A stretch of 17,101 nucleotides of DNA, taken from the NCBI GenBank assembly GCA_046728115.1, contig JBKPDW010000286.1, positions 1-17,101 on the forward strand, read 5' to 3'. Positions within the stretch are counted from its first letter, which is position 1, and each line of letters begins with the position of its first letter. A program made the position numbers and the translations under genes. The notes below the pieces were generated by a model. It saw only the letters and a program-made list of their open reading frames with translations, made no database searches and had not been told where the DNA came from. The stretch comes from CAVSWN01 sp046728115. GTDB lineage: Bacteria > Acidobacteriota > Vicinamibacteria > Vicinamibacterales > CAVVIG01. Of the stretch, positions 7,841-14,600 are shown piece by piece.

Positions 7841-10330
7841 CTACTCGTGTCGTAACGCGGTGAGCGGATCGATGCGAGACGCGCGCCTGGCTGGCACGTA
7901 TGCCGCGATGAGCGCCATCGCCAAAAGCAGGGCGGTGGCACCTACAAGAGTCATCGGATCGTGAGGCTCGACGCCGAATAGTTGACTCCGAACCAGCCGG
8001 ACTCCACCGAGGGCCCCCAGCAGCCCGGCAAGGGTGCCGGCGACGACTGTCAGCGTGGCCTCGCGCACGATCATCCAGAGCACCGTGGCCGACTGAGCGC
8101 CCAAAGCCATCCGCAGCCCAATTTCTGCGGTTCGCAGCGTCACTGCGTAGCTGGTAAGTCCGTACAAACCGATACACGCCAGCACTACAGCGAAGCCTCC
8201 GAGGTAAGACGTCAGTAGTGCCAGCAGGCGCTCGCGCGATAGTGAATCCTGCGTTTGCTCCTCCAACGTTCTGACTCGGAACATCTGAAGACGGGAATCC
8301 ACGCGAGACATGGCTTCGCGAACAGACGACAAGACGTCCTGCATCCCTCCCGCATACCGAATTTCGAAGGTCGGTGAGGAGAAGAACTCCTTGGGCTGTG
8401 CCTGAAAGAACGGAAAGTACAGCACTTCGCGGGGCGCGTCTTTGATATTGGCGTAACGGGTGTCCCTGACGACTCCAATGACCTCACGTGCACTGCGTCC
8501 GGATCCAAGGCGCTGCCCGATCGGGTTGCCCGCGAAGTGGCGTGCCATGCGTTCGCTGATGATCGCCACTTTTGGTGCGTCGGGTGAGTCTCGTTCGTCA
8601 AAGTCTCGTCCCGCCAAGAAAGGGATTCCGAGCGTGGCGAAGTATCCCGGCGCAAGATTGTTAAATGCGACACGGACACGTTGATCGTCGGGAAGCGAGC
8701 GGTCTCCGATCTGCGAGACAGAGGAGACGAGATAGTACGTGTCACTCACAGGCCGGACGGCGGACGCAGTCGCCGACTGGGCGCCACGAACGCTGCGCAG
8801 GGCCTCGAGAAGGCGCCGGTACGTTAAAGGAACGCCGAGACCTTTGATGCCGGCCAGCTCCGCGTCGACGGAGAACATGAGCACATTCCGGCGGTCGTAG
8901 CCAGTATCCTGCGCCCAGAGTTGCCCGAGCGTTCGAAGGAAGAGGCCGGCTCCCACCAGAAGCAAAAGCGACAACCCGACTTGGGTTCCGACAAGGACGC
9001 GGTCGATCACGCGACCACGAGGGCCGCTGCCAATCTGTCTGTTCGTCACCACGCGTCGAGGTGACGTGGCCCGCAGCGCCGGCATCAGGCCAAACAACAG
9101 ACAGCACGCAACCGACACGCCGATTGTGAAGCGCACGAGTCGAAGGTTCGAGGTGAGCTCGATAGGCAAGCGTTCCGCCACAGGAGCTGCAATCCCCAGT
9201 AGCAGGCGGCTACCCGAAGAGGCTAGCGCGAAACCAGCCACGCCACCGAGAGTCGCCAACAGCATCGACTCCGTGAAAAGTTGTCGGACTATGCGCGTCC
9301 GTCCCGCCCCAAGCGCCAGGCGCGTCGAGATCTCGCGTTGTCTTGCATCCGACCGCGCCAGCAATAACGTGGCGAGATTCAGGCTGGCGAGCAGCAGAAC
9401 CGCTCCGAGCGCCATCAAGAGTAGCCGCAGCCACGGCTCGTGGGCGTGTCGAAGAGCGCTGTTCGAGCCTCTCGCGGCGGGTTCGAGCCGCAGTTGGTTC
9501 TCGCGAGCGAGGCGCACTTGGGTCAGGGTTCGCGCTGCGTCCAGGCTCACCTGCGCGAAAGAGGTCTTGAGGTCGGCTTCAGCTTGTTCGATGGTTACCG
9601 CTGACTTCAGACGACCCATCACGTAGATCCATGTGGCGAACGCATCGTTCCAGAGCGGGTTCTCTCCGTTCAGCCCGTCGCGTGCCCGCATCGGGACACT
9701 GATGTCGTAGGTCCGGCCCACTTCCGTTCCGAAAAACCCCGCCGGTTCGACGCCGATGATCGTGAACGGCACGCCGTTGAGCGTCACAGCGGTTCCAACG
9801 ATGTCGGCGCGCCCGCCGAAGCGACGCTGCCAGTACGCATGGCTCAAGACGGCGACGCGTTCGCCCGACCGATCGTCCCGCGGCTGCAATAGACGACCGA
9901 CCGACGGTGAAAGCTCCAGCGCAGAGTAGTAGTCGCCCGTGACCTGGATGCCCTCAACGAGACCCGATTCGCCGCGTACGGAAAGAGTCGCCCGACCAAA
10001 CGGATACATCGCGAACAGACCAGACAGTGTGGCGTTGTGCTGGTGCATCTGTTCGAATTGCGGGTACGGCAGCGAGTAATTGAAATTACCGCCGGGATGG
10101 CCCAACGAGGCGACGACAAGTCGATCCGGTTCGGGGACCGCGAGTTTCTGAAGCACGATGGCATCAAACAGGGTGAAAGTGGCGCCTGTCACACCGATGC
10201 CGAGCGCGAGTGATGCCACTGCAAAGACCGTGAACACTCGGCTACGGAGAAGCAACCGAAATCCAAAACGCACGTCGCGAGCGAGATCGTGTAGCCAAGG
10301 CAGGCCGCGTTGGTCGCTGGCCATTCGCAT
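7841..10330 (-). CDS. MacB/FtsX-type ABC transporter permease without an ATPase (acidobacterial orphan-permease type)
   Basis: This 829-residue inner-membrane protein carries two FtsX-like permease units. A membrane segment near residues 32-58 is followed by a MacB-type periplasmic domain (about 60-285, including GVPFTIIGVEPAGFFG). A first FtsX module follows at about 300-410 (REISTRLALGAGRTRIVRQL). A second half starts with another membrane segment (VGLSLLLLVGAGLFLRTL) and a second periplasmic part. The C-terminal FtsX module has EIGLRMALGAQ and ends in the typical PARRASRIDPLTALRHE. There is no Walker ATPase in it or next to it, as in the duplicated orphan permeases common in Acidobacteriota, which sit behind padR genes. 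It starts 10 nt after the padR stop and is almost certainly co-transcribed with it. The transported substrate, if any, is unknown; an ATPase from elsewhere or a sensing role are both possible. Confidence 0.9.
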   Translation of the reverse strand: MRMASDQRGLPWLHDLARDVRFGFRLLLRSRVFTVFAVASLALGIGVTGATFTLFDAIVLQKLAVPEPDRLVVASLGHPGGNFNYSLPYPQFEQMHQHNATLSGLFAMYPFGRATLSVRGESGLVEGIQVTGDYYSALELSPSVGRLLQPRDDRSGERVAVLSHAYWQRRFGGRADIVGTAVTLNGVPFTIIGVEPAGFFGTEVGRTYDISVPMRARDGLNGENPLWNDAFATWIYVMGRLKSAVTIEQAEADLKTSFAQVSLDAARTLTQVRLARENQLRLEPAARGSNSALRHAHEPWLRLLLMALGAVLLLASLNLATLLLARSDARQREISTRLALGAGRTRIVRQLFTESMLLATLGGVAGFALASSGSRLLLGIAAPVAERLPIELTSNLRLVRFTIGVSVACCLLFGLMPALRATSPRRVVTNRQIGSGPRGRVIDRVLVGTQVGLSLLLLVGAGLFLRTLGQLWAQDTGYDRRNVLMFSVDAELAGIKGLGVPLTYRRLLEALRSVRGAQSATASAVRPVSDTYYLVSSVSQIGDRSLPDDQRVRVAFNNLAPGYFATLGIPFLAGRDFDERDSPDAPKVAIISERMARHFAGNPIGQRLGSGRSAREVIGVVRDTRYANIKDAPREVLYFPFFQAQPKEFFSSPTFEIRYAGGMQDVLSSVREAMSRVDSRLQMFRVRTLEEQTQDSLSRERLLALLTSYLGGFAVVLACIGLYGLTSYAVTLRTAEIGLRMALGAQSATVLWMIVREATLTVVAGTLAGLLGALGGVRLVRSQLFGVEPHDPMTLVGATALLLAMALIAAYVPARRASRIDPLTALRHE

Positions 10331-10340
10331 TCTCAGCTCG

Positions 10341-10688
10341 CTAACTGTGATCCTGGAGGAGCGTGTGCATGATGGTGGTCATGCGATCCCATTCCGCCTT
10401 TTCGGCGGCAAGTTGCCGACGTCCAGCACCGGTGATGGTGTAGAAGCGCGCCTTCCGGCTGGTGTCGGTGACGCTCCACTTGGAATGAACAAGGCCGCGC
10501 TGTTCCAGGCGCATCAGTCCGGGGTACAGCGTCCCCATATTGATCCGGAGCGCGCTACCGGAGACCTGCTCCAAACGTGCGGCGATCGAGTACCCGTGGA
10601 GGGGTCCAAGGGTGGCAAGAGTCTGTAGCAGCATGAGGTCGAGCGTGCCCTGAAGAACTTCAGCCTTTGCGGGCGGCCTATTCGCCAC
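10341..10688 (-). CDS. PadR family transcriptional regulator
   Basis: This 115-residue winged-helix protein has the PadR core: LQGTLDLMLLQTLATLGPLHGYSIAARLEQ-type N-terminal helices, then the recognition region ending in LRINMGTLYPGLMRLEQRGL (split here only for reading), the wing (RKARFYTITGAGRRQL), and a short C-terminal dimerisation helix of the small PadR-s2 type. It must start at the GTG 10686-10688 because a TAG stop lies in frame only four codons upstream; no strong ribosome binding site is visible. Next to the orphan permease, it is probably a repressor of its own two-gene operon and responds to an unknown ligand. The effector cannot be read from sequence. Confidence 0.92.
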   Translation of the reverse strand: MANRPPAKAEVLQGTLDLMLLQTLATLGPLHGYSIAARLEQVSGSALRINMGTLYPGLMRLEQRGLVHSKWSVTDTSRKARFYTITGAGRRQLAAEKAEWDRMTTIMHTLLQDHS

Positions 10689-10696
10689 GCCGTTGG

Positions 10697-10724
10697 TCTA
10701 TCACGTGTTCCATTAGACGGTCAA
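10697..10724 (-). promoter_or_regulatory. Candidate padR promoter
   Basis: On the minus strand TTGACC (10719-10724) is separated by 16 nt from GATAGA (10697-10702), close to the GTG start of padR. A CACGTG palindrome (10702-10707) sits at the edge of the spacer and could be an operator. The -10 match is poor, so this is a suggestion only. Confidence 0.25.
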
Positions 10725-10737
10725 ATGAGAAGCCCAG

Positions 10738-10996
10738 ATGAGCCCAGACGCAAGGGCGAGTGTTTGGGTTGTGCGCCGACGCGCGCGCGAGGCCGCGGGC
10801 CTCAAGGGATTCCAGCTTCGCGATCTTCGTCACGAAGCAGCATCCAGGTTCGAAGAAGCAGGTGTCGTCACGAGTCGAGCAGGCGAGAGCGCAGTCCGAG
10901 AGTCTTGCAAATTCCTGCAAAGAGACTCCGGATCAGGTCCCGCACGCAGACGACGCCGGGGCGTCGTCCACGCCGAGCAAGTCACGGCCTTCTTAG
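10738..10996 (+). pseudogene. Relic of a tyrosine recombinase (phage-type integrase), 3' part, broken
   Basis: The frame from 10738 reads MSPDARASVW, then AAGLKGFQLRDLRHEAASR and FEEAGV. This matches box II of XerC/phage-type integrases (consensus L-H-D-L-R-H), with the first His replaced by Arg. Immediately after, the expected LGH box and the nucleophilic Tyr are missing. Sequence in another frame (RVEQARAQSESLANSCKE onward, stop at 10994-10996) looks like the usual hydrophilic C-terminal tail. The simplest reading is an internal deletion of roughly 40 codons with a frame change. A stop codon (10726-10728) lies just upstream in frame, and the N-terminal half is absent. The relic ends 12 bases from the 3' end of tRNA-Leu, where integrases of tRNA-targeted elements normally sit. 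It cannot be an active recombinase. Confidence 0.7.
10949..10968. repeat. Perfect 9-bp inverted repeat (strong hairpin)
   Basis: GACGACGCC and its exact complement GGCGTCGTC are separated by only GG. As RNA on either strand this folds into an 8-bp GC-rich stem with a 4-nt loop. It lies 40 bases behind the 3' end of tRNA-Leu and inside the tail of the integrase relic. No T-run follows, so it is at best a processing or Rho-assisted stop signal for the secG-tRNA transcript. Confidence 0.5.
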
Positions 10997-11008
10997 CGAC
11001 TTAGGGTT

Positions 11009-11095
11009 TGGTGCGGAAGGGGGGATTCGAACCCCCACGGTATTGCTACCGCCAGCCCCTCAAGCTGGTGCGTCTGCCAGTTCCGCCACTTCCGC
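11009..11095 (-). tRNA. tRNA-Leu (anticodon GAG)
   Basis: The minus strand gives an 87-nt class II tRNA. The acceptor stem GCGGAAG pairs perfectly with CTTCCGC, followed by discriminator A and an encoded CCA (11009-11011). The anticodon stem CCAGC/GCTGG encloses the loop TTGAGGG, so the anticodon is GAG (Leu, CUU/CUC codons). A long variable arm (GGTAGCAATACC) is typical of Leu, and the T arm is GGGGG-TTCGAAT-CCCCC. It follows the secG stop by 17 nt, with no terminator between, so it is probably processed from the gap-pgk-tpiA-secG transcript. Its 3' end abuts the integrase relic. Confidence 0.97.
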
Positions 11096-11112
11096 AATTC
11101 TGAGGGACGCGA

Positions 11113-11493
11113 TTACTTCGGCTGCTGCGCGGGCGTCTGCTGCGGTTGCGCCGGCGGCGTCGTGGGCGTCGTCGAACCGGCCGGAGCCGGAGTCGTCGGC
11201 GCCGGCGTCGTCGTCTTTGCCGGCGGCGGCGCCGGCATGCCGCCCATCAACGATCCGGGTCCCCGCTGGCCGATGATCGCCAGGACGAGCGCGCCCAGCA
11301 TGAACAGCACAGCGAGAACAGTCGTTGCCTTCGTCAGCACCGTTGCGCCCGCGCGCGCGCCGAACGCCGACTGACTGCCTCCGCCGCCGAAGGCCGCTGC
11401 CATATCGCCCTTGCCTTGTTGCAGCAGCACGACGAGCAGGAGCATCACGCAAATCGCGACGTACAGAGCCGTTAGTAGATAGTAAAGAACCAT
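11113..11493 (-). CDS. secG: Preprotein translocase subunit SecG
   Basis: This 126-residue protein has two membrane segments (about 3-24 and 52-73) joined by the SecG loop with QQGKGD and AFGGGGSQSAFGARAGATVLTKAT, a family signature (given here with its central FGGGGSQSAFG). SecG assists SecYE/SecA in protein export in the inner membrane. After residue 80 comes a tail of Pro, Thr, Ala and Gln repeats, longer than in E. coli SecG (about 110 residues) and low in complexity. It lies 21 nt behind tpiA. The gap-pgk-tpiA-secG order is common in bacteria. No strong ribosome binding site is visible. Confidence 0.95.
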   Translation of the reverse strand: MVLYYLLTALYVAICVMLLLVVLLQQGKGDMAAAFGGGGSQSAFGARAGATVLTKATTVLAVLFMLGALVLAIIGQRGPGSLMGGMPAPPPAKTTTPAPTTPAPAGSTTPTTPPAQPQQTPAQQPK

Positions 11494-11513
11494 GGAATGC
11501 CCAAAAACAACCG

Positions 11514-11519
11514 ATTATA
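11514..11519 (-). promoter_or_regulatory. Perfect -10 hexamer overlapping the tpiA stop codon
   Basis: TATAAT on the minus strand contains the tpiA stop (TAA) and lies 20 nt before the secG ATG. No -35 match occurs 16-18 nt upstream and there is no TGn extension. It may drive extra secG/tRNA-Leu transcription, or be chance. Confidence 0.3.
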
Positions 11520-12282
11520 CCGCAGCAGGACGGCTGCGGGCGACGATGTCGACGAAGCTGCGGACCTCGAGGGAGGCGCCGCCTACGAGGGCGCCGTCGA
11601 CGTCCGGTTCCGCGATCAGATCGCGGGTGTTGTCCGGTTTCACGCTGCCGCCGTAAATCACATGGCAACGGTCGGCGGCGTCGCCGCCGAACCATTGACG
11701 CAGACGCCTACGGATGTGTGCATGCGCTTCACCGGCCTGCCCGGCCGTCGCGGTGCGGCCCGTACCTATCGCCCAGACGGGCTCGTAGGCCACTACGAGT
11801 TCTGCTACCTGATCGGTTGTGAGCTGATCGAGTCCATCTTTGATCTGACGGTCCAGAACCGCCAGCGTTGCATCGCGCTCGCGCTCTTCGAGCGTCTCGC
11901 CGACACATACGATCGGCGTCAAGCCCGCCCCGATCGCGGCGATGACTTTTCGATTGACGATGGAATCGGTCTCCCCGAACAACCGTCGACGTTCCGAGTG
12001 TCCGATGATCGTGTACTCCGCGCCAGATTCCTTGATCATGCCAGGCGCGATCTCGCCGGTGAACGCACCCTCGCGCTCCCAAAACACATCTTGCGCGGCG
12101 ACGCCGATGTTCGAGTTTCGAACCGCCTCGGCCACTGCGTGCAGCGCAGTGAACGGCGGCGCGACGACCATTTCGACGTCATGCACGTCCTTGACGTGGC
12201 TCTTGAGCTCTTTGACGAACAAGACCGCTTCGTGCACGGTCTTGAACATCTTCCAGTTGCCGGCGATGAATGGGATTCTCAT
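11515..12282 (-). CDS. tpiA: Triosephosphate isomerase
   Basis: This 255-residue cytosolic TIM-barrel enzyme interconverts dihydroxyacetone phosphate and glyceraldehyde-3-phosphate. All key residues are present: Asn9 and Lys11 in GNWKM, His95 in TIIGHSERR, and Glu167 in AYEPVWAIGTG. The phosphate-binding loops VIYGGSVKP (about 208-216) and ALVGGASL (231-238) are also intact. Length is normal. The ATG at 12282 is the obvious start for the family; the ribosome binding site is weak and the pgk stop lies 21 nt upstream, so translation is probably coupled within the operon. Confidence 0.98.
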   Translation of the reverse strand: MRIPFIAGNWKMFKTVHEAVLFVKELKSHVKDVHDVEMVVAPPFTALHAVAEAVRNSNIGVAAQDVFWEREGAFTGEIAPGMIKESGAEYTIIGHSERRRLFGETDSIVNRKVIAAIGAGLTPIVCVGETLEERERDATLAVLDRQIKDGLDQLTTDQVAELVVAYEPVWAIGTGRTATAGQAGEAHAHIRRRLRQWFGGDAADRCHVIYGGSVKPDNTRDLIAEPDVDGALVGGASLEVRSFVDIVARSRPAAV

Positions 12283-12303
12283 AGGGCAGGAATGGAGCGC
12301 CGC

Positions 12304-13497
12304 TCATTTCTCCGTGAGCGCCGCCACACCAGGCAGCGTTCGTCCAGCCAGAAACTCGAGCGACGCGCCGCCTCCAGTCGAGATGTGCGTGATTCTGTCG
12401 GCTACGCCGGCCTTGTTCACCGCCGCAATGGAATCTCCGCCCCCGACGATCGTGGTGCCGTGGACCGACGCGACGGCGCGTGCGATGGCGCTGGTTCCCG
12501 CTGCAAACACCTCGAGCTCGAAGACGCCCATCGGGCCGTTCCACACGATCGTCCGAGCATCCCGAATGGCGGCGTCGTACGCCGCGATGGTGGCGGGACC
12601 GATGTCCACGCCCATGCGATCGCCGATGCGCGCATCGTCCACACCGAGCACTTCGTGCGCCGTCCCTTCGGCAATCCGATCGGTGACGACATGATCGATC
12701 GGTAGATCGAACTGAACTTTGCGAGCCGCAGCGTCTTTCGTTATCGCGCGTGCGGCGTCCAGCTTGTCGTCCTCGACCAGCGACTTCCCGGTCGGCAACC
12801 CTCGCGATTTGAAGAACGTGTACGCCATGGCGCCGCCGACCAGCAGCCGATCGACCTTGCCGAGCATGTTCTGGATGACGTCGATCTTGTCCGACACCTT
12901 CGCGCCTCCGAGGATGACGACGAACGGCCGGTCGGGCGATTCGACGGCGCGACCCAGGTACTGAAGCTCGCGTTCCATCAGAAATCCGGCGGCCGCCCGA
13001 CGCACGTGATGCGTAATGCCTTCGACAGACGCGTGCGCACGATGCGCAGCGCCAAACGCGTCGTCCACGTATTCGTCGGCCAGTGAGGCGAGCGCCGCCG
13101 CAAAGGTCGGATCGTTCTTCTCCTCTTCAGGATGAAACCGCAGGTTCTCTAGTAGCACGACACCGCTGCCGGCGCGATGCGCCTGCGCGACCGCCGACTG
13201 CGCCGCGTCTCCGATGCAGTCGTCCGTGAACGTCACCGGCCGCTTCAGGAGTTCGGCGAGACGATCGGCAACCGGACGCAGCGTGTACCGAGACTCCCGC
13301 TTGCCTTTGGGACGGCCGAAGTGGCTTGCGGCAACCACTGTTGCGCCGCGATCGAGCGCGTGCTGGATTGTCGGCAGCGAGGCGCGAATACGCGTATCGT
13401 CTTCGATGCGGCCGCCGTCCAGTGGGACATTGAAGTCCACGCGGATGAACGCGCGTTTACCTTTGAGGTCGAGGTCCGCGATGGAAAGCTTTGGCAC
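12304..13497 (-). CDS. pgk: Phosphoglycerate kinase
   Basis: This cytosolic enzyme makes ATP from 1,3-bisphosphoglycerate. Family motifs run in order: RVDFNVPLDGG (substrate loop), FHPEEEKNDP, VILGGAKVSDKIDV, VGGAMAYTF, WNGPMGVFE, GGGDSIAAV and HISTGGGASLEFLAG (nucleotide site). The GTG at 13497 (397 residues) is preferred because it gives the usual start (V/M)PKLSI. It has GAGG 9 nt upstream, provided by the last unit of an 8-bp repeat. A TTG at 13512 would add five codons and lies inside the repeat. The gene is the second of the gap-pgk-tpiA-secG operon. Confidence 0.97.
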   Translation of the reverse strand: MPKLSIADLDLKGKRAFIRVDFNVPLDGGRIEDDTRIRASLPTIQHALDRGATVVAASHFGRPKGKRESRYTLRPVADRLAELLKRPVTFTDDCIGDAAQSAVAQAHRAGSGVVLLENLRFHPEEEKNDPTFAAALASLADEYVDDAFGAAHRAHASVEGITHHVRRAAAGFLMERELQYLGRAVESPDRPFVVILGGAKVSDKIDVIQNMLGKVDRLLVGGAMAYTFFKSRGLPTGKSLVEDDKLDAARAITKDAAARKVQFDLPIDHVVTDRIAEGTAHEVLGVDDARIGDRMGVDIGPATIAAYDAAIRDARTIVWNGPMGVFELEVFAAGTSAIARAVASVHGTTIVGGGDSIAAVNKAGVADRITHISTGGGASLEFLAGRTLPGVAALTEK

Positions 13498-13506
13498 AGT
13501 TATTAG

Positions 13507-13546
13507 CCTCAAATCCTCAGATCCTCAAATCCTCAAATCCTCAAAT
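13507..13546. repeat. Five tandem 8-bp repeats in the gap-pgk spacer
   Basis: On the coding (minus) strand the spacer consists of five units of ATTTGAGG, one with a T-to-C change (ATCTGAGG). The repeat begins one base after the gap stop and ends 9 nt before the pgk GTG, so it is essentially the whole 5' leader between the genes. Every unit contains GAGG, an anti-Shine-Dalgarno match, and the unit next to pgk probably serves as its ribosome binding site. Confidence 0.9.
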
Positions 13547-13547
13547 G

Positions 13548-14555
13548 TCAGACACCCTTTTTCACCATCATCCGAACCAAATCCACGCATCGAGTCGAGT
13601 AAGCCCACTCGTTGTCGTACCAGGAGAGGACTTTCACGAAGTCGCCGTCCATCACCTTGGTGTACGGCGTGTCGACGATCGACGAGTAGGGATTGCCTCT
13701 GAAATCGATCGAGACGAGCGGTTCCGTCGAGCAGGTCAGGATGCCTTTCAGCGGACCGTTGGCCGCCGCACTGAACGCCGCGTTGACCGATTCCGCAGTC
13801 GCAGGCTTGTCGAGAAGGGCCGCGAGGTCCACGCACGAAACGTTCGGCGTCGGCACGCGTATGGAAATGCCGTCGAGCTTGCCTTTCAAGTCCGGCAGCA
13901 CTTCTCCCACGGCGACGGCCGCGCCGGTAGTCGTCGGGATCATGGACAGTGCAGCCGCGCGTGCACGCCGCAGATCCCGGTGCGGCAAGTCGAGCAGCTG
14001 CTGATCGTTGGTATACGAGTGAATCGTCGTCATCCATCCTTTGCGGATGCCGAATGTCTGGTGGAGCACCTTCGCGAGCGGCGCCAGGCAGTTGGTGGTG
14101 CACGACGCGTTGGAGACGATCGTGTGCTTGGCAGGGTCGTAGCAATCGTCGTTGACGCCGAGCACGAGCGACACGTCGGGCTTTTTCGCCGGCGCCGTGA
14201 TCACGACCCGCTTGGCCCCGGCCGTGAGATGCTTGGCCGCATCGTCGCGACCGGTGAAGAGGCCGGTGGATTCGAACACGACGTCGACGCCAAGCTCTTT
14301 CCACGGCAGCTGCGCCGGATCTCGCATCGACAGCACCTTGAATTCGTCGCCGTCCACGGAAATCGCGTCCTTCGTCGCTTCGACGCGCGCATGCAGATTG
14401 CCGAGCACCGAGTCGTACTTGAGCAGATGCGCCAGTGTGTGCGCGCTCGTCAGATCGTTGACGGCGACGAAGTCGATGTTCTTGTCGCCGAGCGCCGCGC
14501 GCATGATGTTGCGGCCGATGCGGCCAAACCCGTTGATCCCGACCCTGACAGGCAT
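13548..14555 (-). CDS. gap: Glyceraldehyde-3-phosphate dehydrogenase (type I)
   Basis: This 335-residue cytosolic enzyme oxidises glyceraldehyde-3-phosphate with NAD to 1,3-bisphosphoglycerate. The Rossmann start VGINGFGRIGRN, the Asp of AVNDLT (NAD preference), FESTGLFTGRDDAAKHL (around 94-110), catalytic Cys152 in SNASCTTNCLAP and His179 in TTIHSYTND are all present. The ATG at 14555 has GGAGG 5 nt upstream, the strongest site of the operon. It is the first gene of the leftward glycolytic operon and is divergent from waaA. Confidence 0.98.
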   Translation of the reverse strand: MPVRVGINGFGRIGRNIMRAALGDKNIDFVAVNDLTSAHTLAHLLKYDSVLGNLHARVEATKDAISVDGDEFKVLSMRDPAQLPWKELGVDVVFESTGLFTGRDDAAKHLTAGAKRVVITAPAKKPDVSLVLGVNDDCYDPAKHTIVSNASCTTNCLAPLAKVLHQTFGIRKGWMTTIHSYTNDQQLLDLPHRDLRRARAAALSMIPTTTGAAVAVGEVLPDLKGKLDGISIRVPTPNVSCVDLAALLDKPATAESVNAAFSAAANGPLKGILTCSTEPLVSIDFRGNPYSSIVDTPYTKVMDGDFVKVLSWYDNEWAYSTRCVDLVRMMVKKGV

Positions 14556-14578
14556 TCGGTCCTCCAGGACAAACGTTT

Positions 14579-14589
14579 CATTCTACAAT
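14579..14589. promoter_or_regulatory. Overlapping divergent -10 boxes for gap and waaA
   Basis: The 11-bp sequence ATTCTACAATA region carries TACAAT (14584-14589) on the plus strand and TAGAAT (14579-14584) on the minus strand, sharing one base pair. Each matches five of six -10 bases. The plus box ends 11 nt before the waaA ATG, which has no ribosome binding site, suggesting a near-leaderless waaA mRNA. Convincing -35 boxes were not found on either side. The gap box leaves about 16 nt of leader with GGAGG. Confidence 0.5.
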
Positions 14590-14600
14590 ACCCCGTCGCG

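Noticed and set aside
11009..11030. Duplicated tRNA 3' end (attachment site) elsewhere in the window
   Set aside because: I looked for a second copy of the tRNA-Leu 3' sequence to the left and found none by eye; the other boundary, if it exists, may be outside the window.
13507..13546. Possible CRISPR-like array
   Set aside because: Units are 8 bp and directly joined with no spacers, so this is a microsatellite, not CRISPR.
13491..14600. 370-codon upstream extension of the waaA frame
   Set aside because: It lies entirely antisense to gap and the gap-pgk spacer; WaaA homology begins at 14601.
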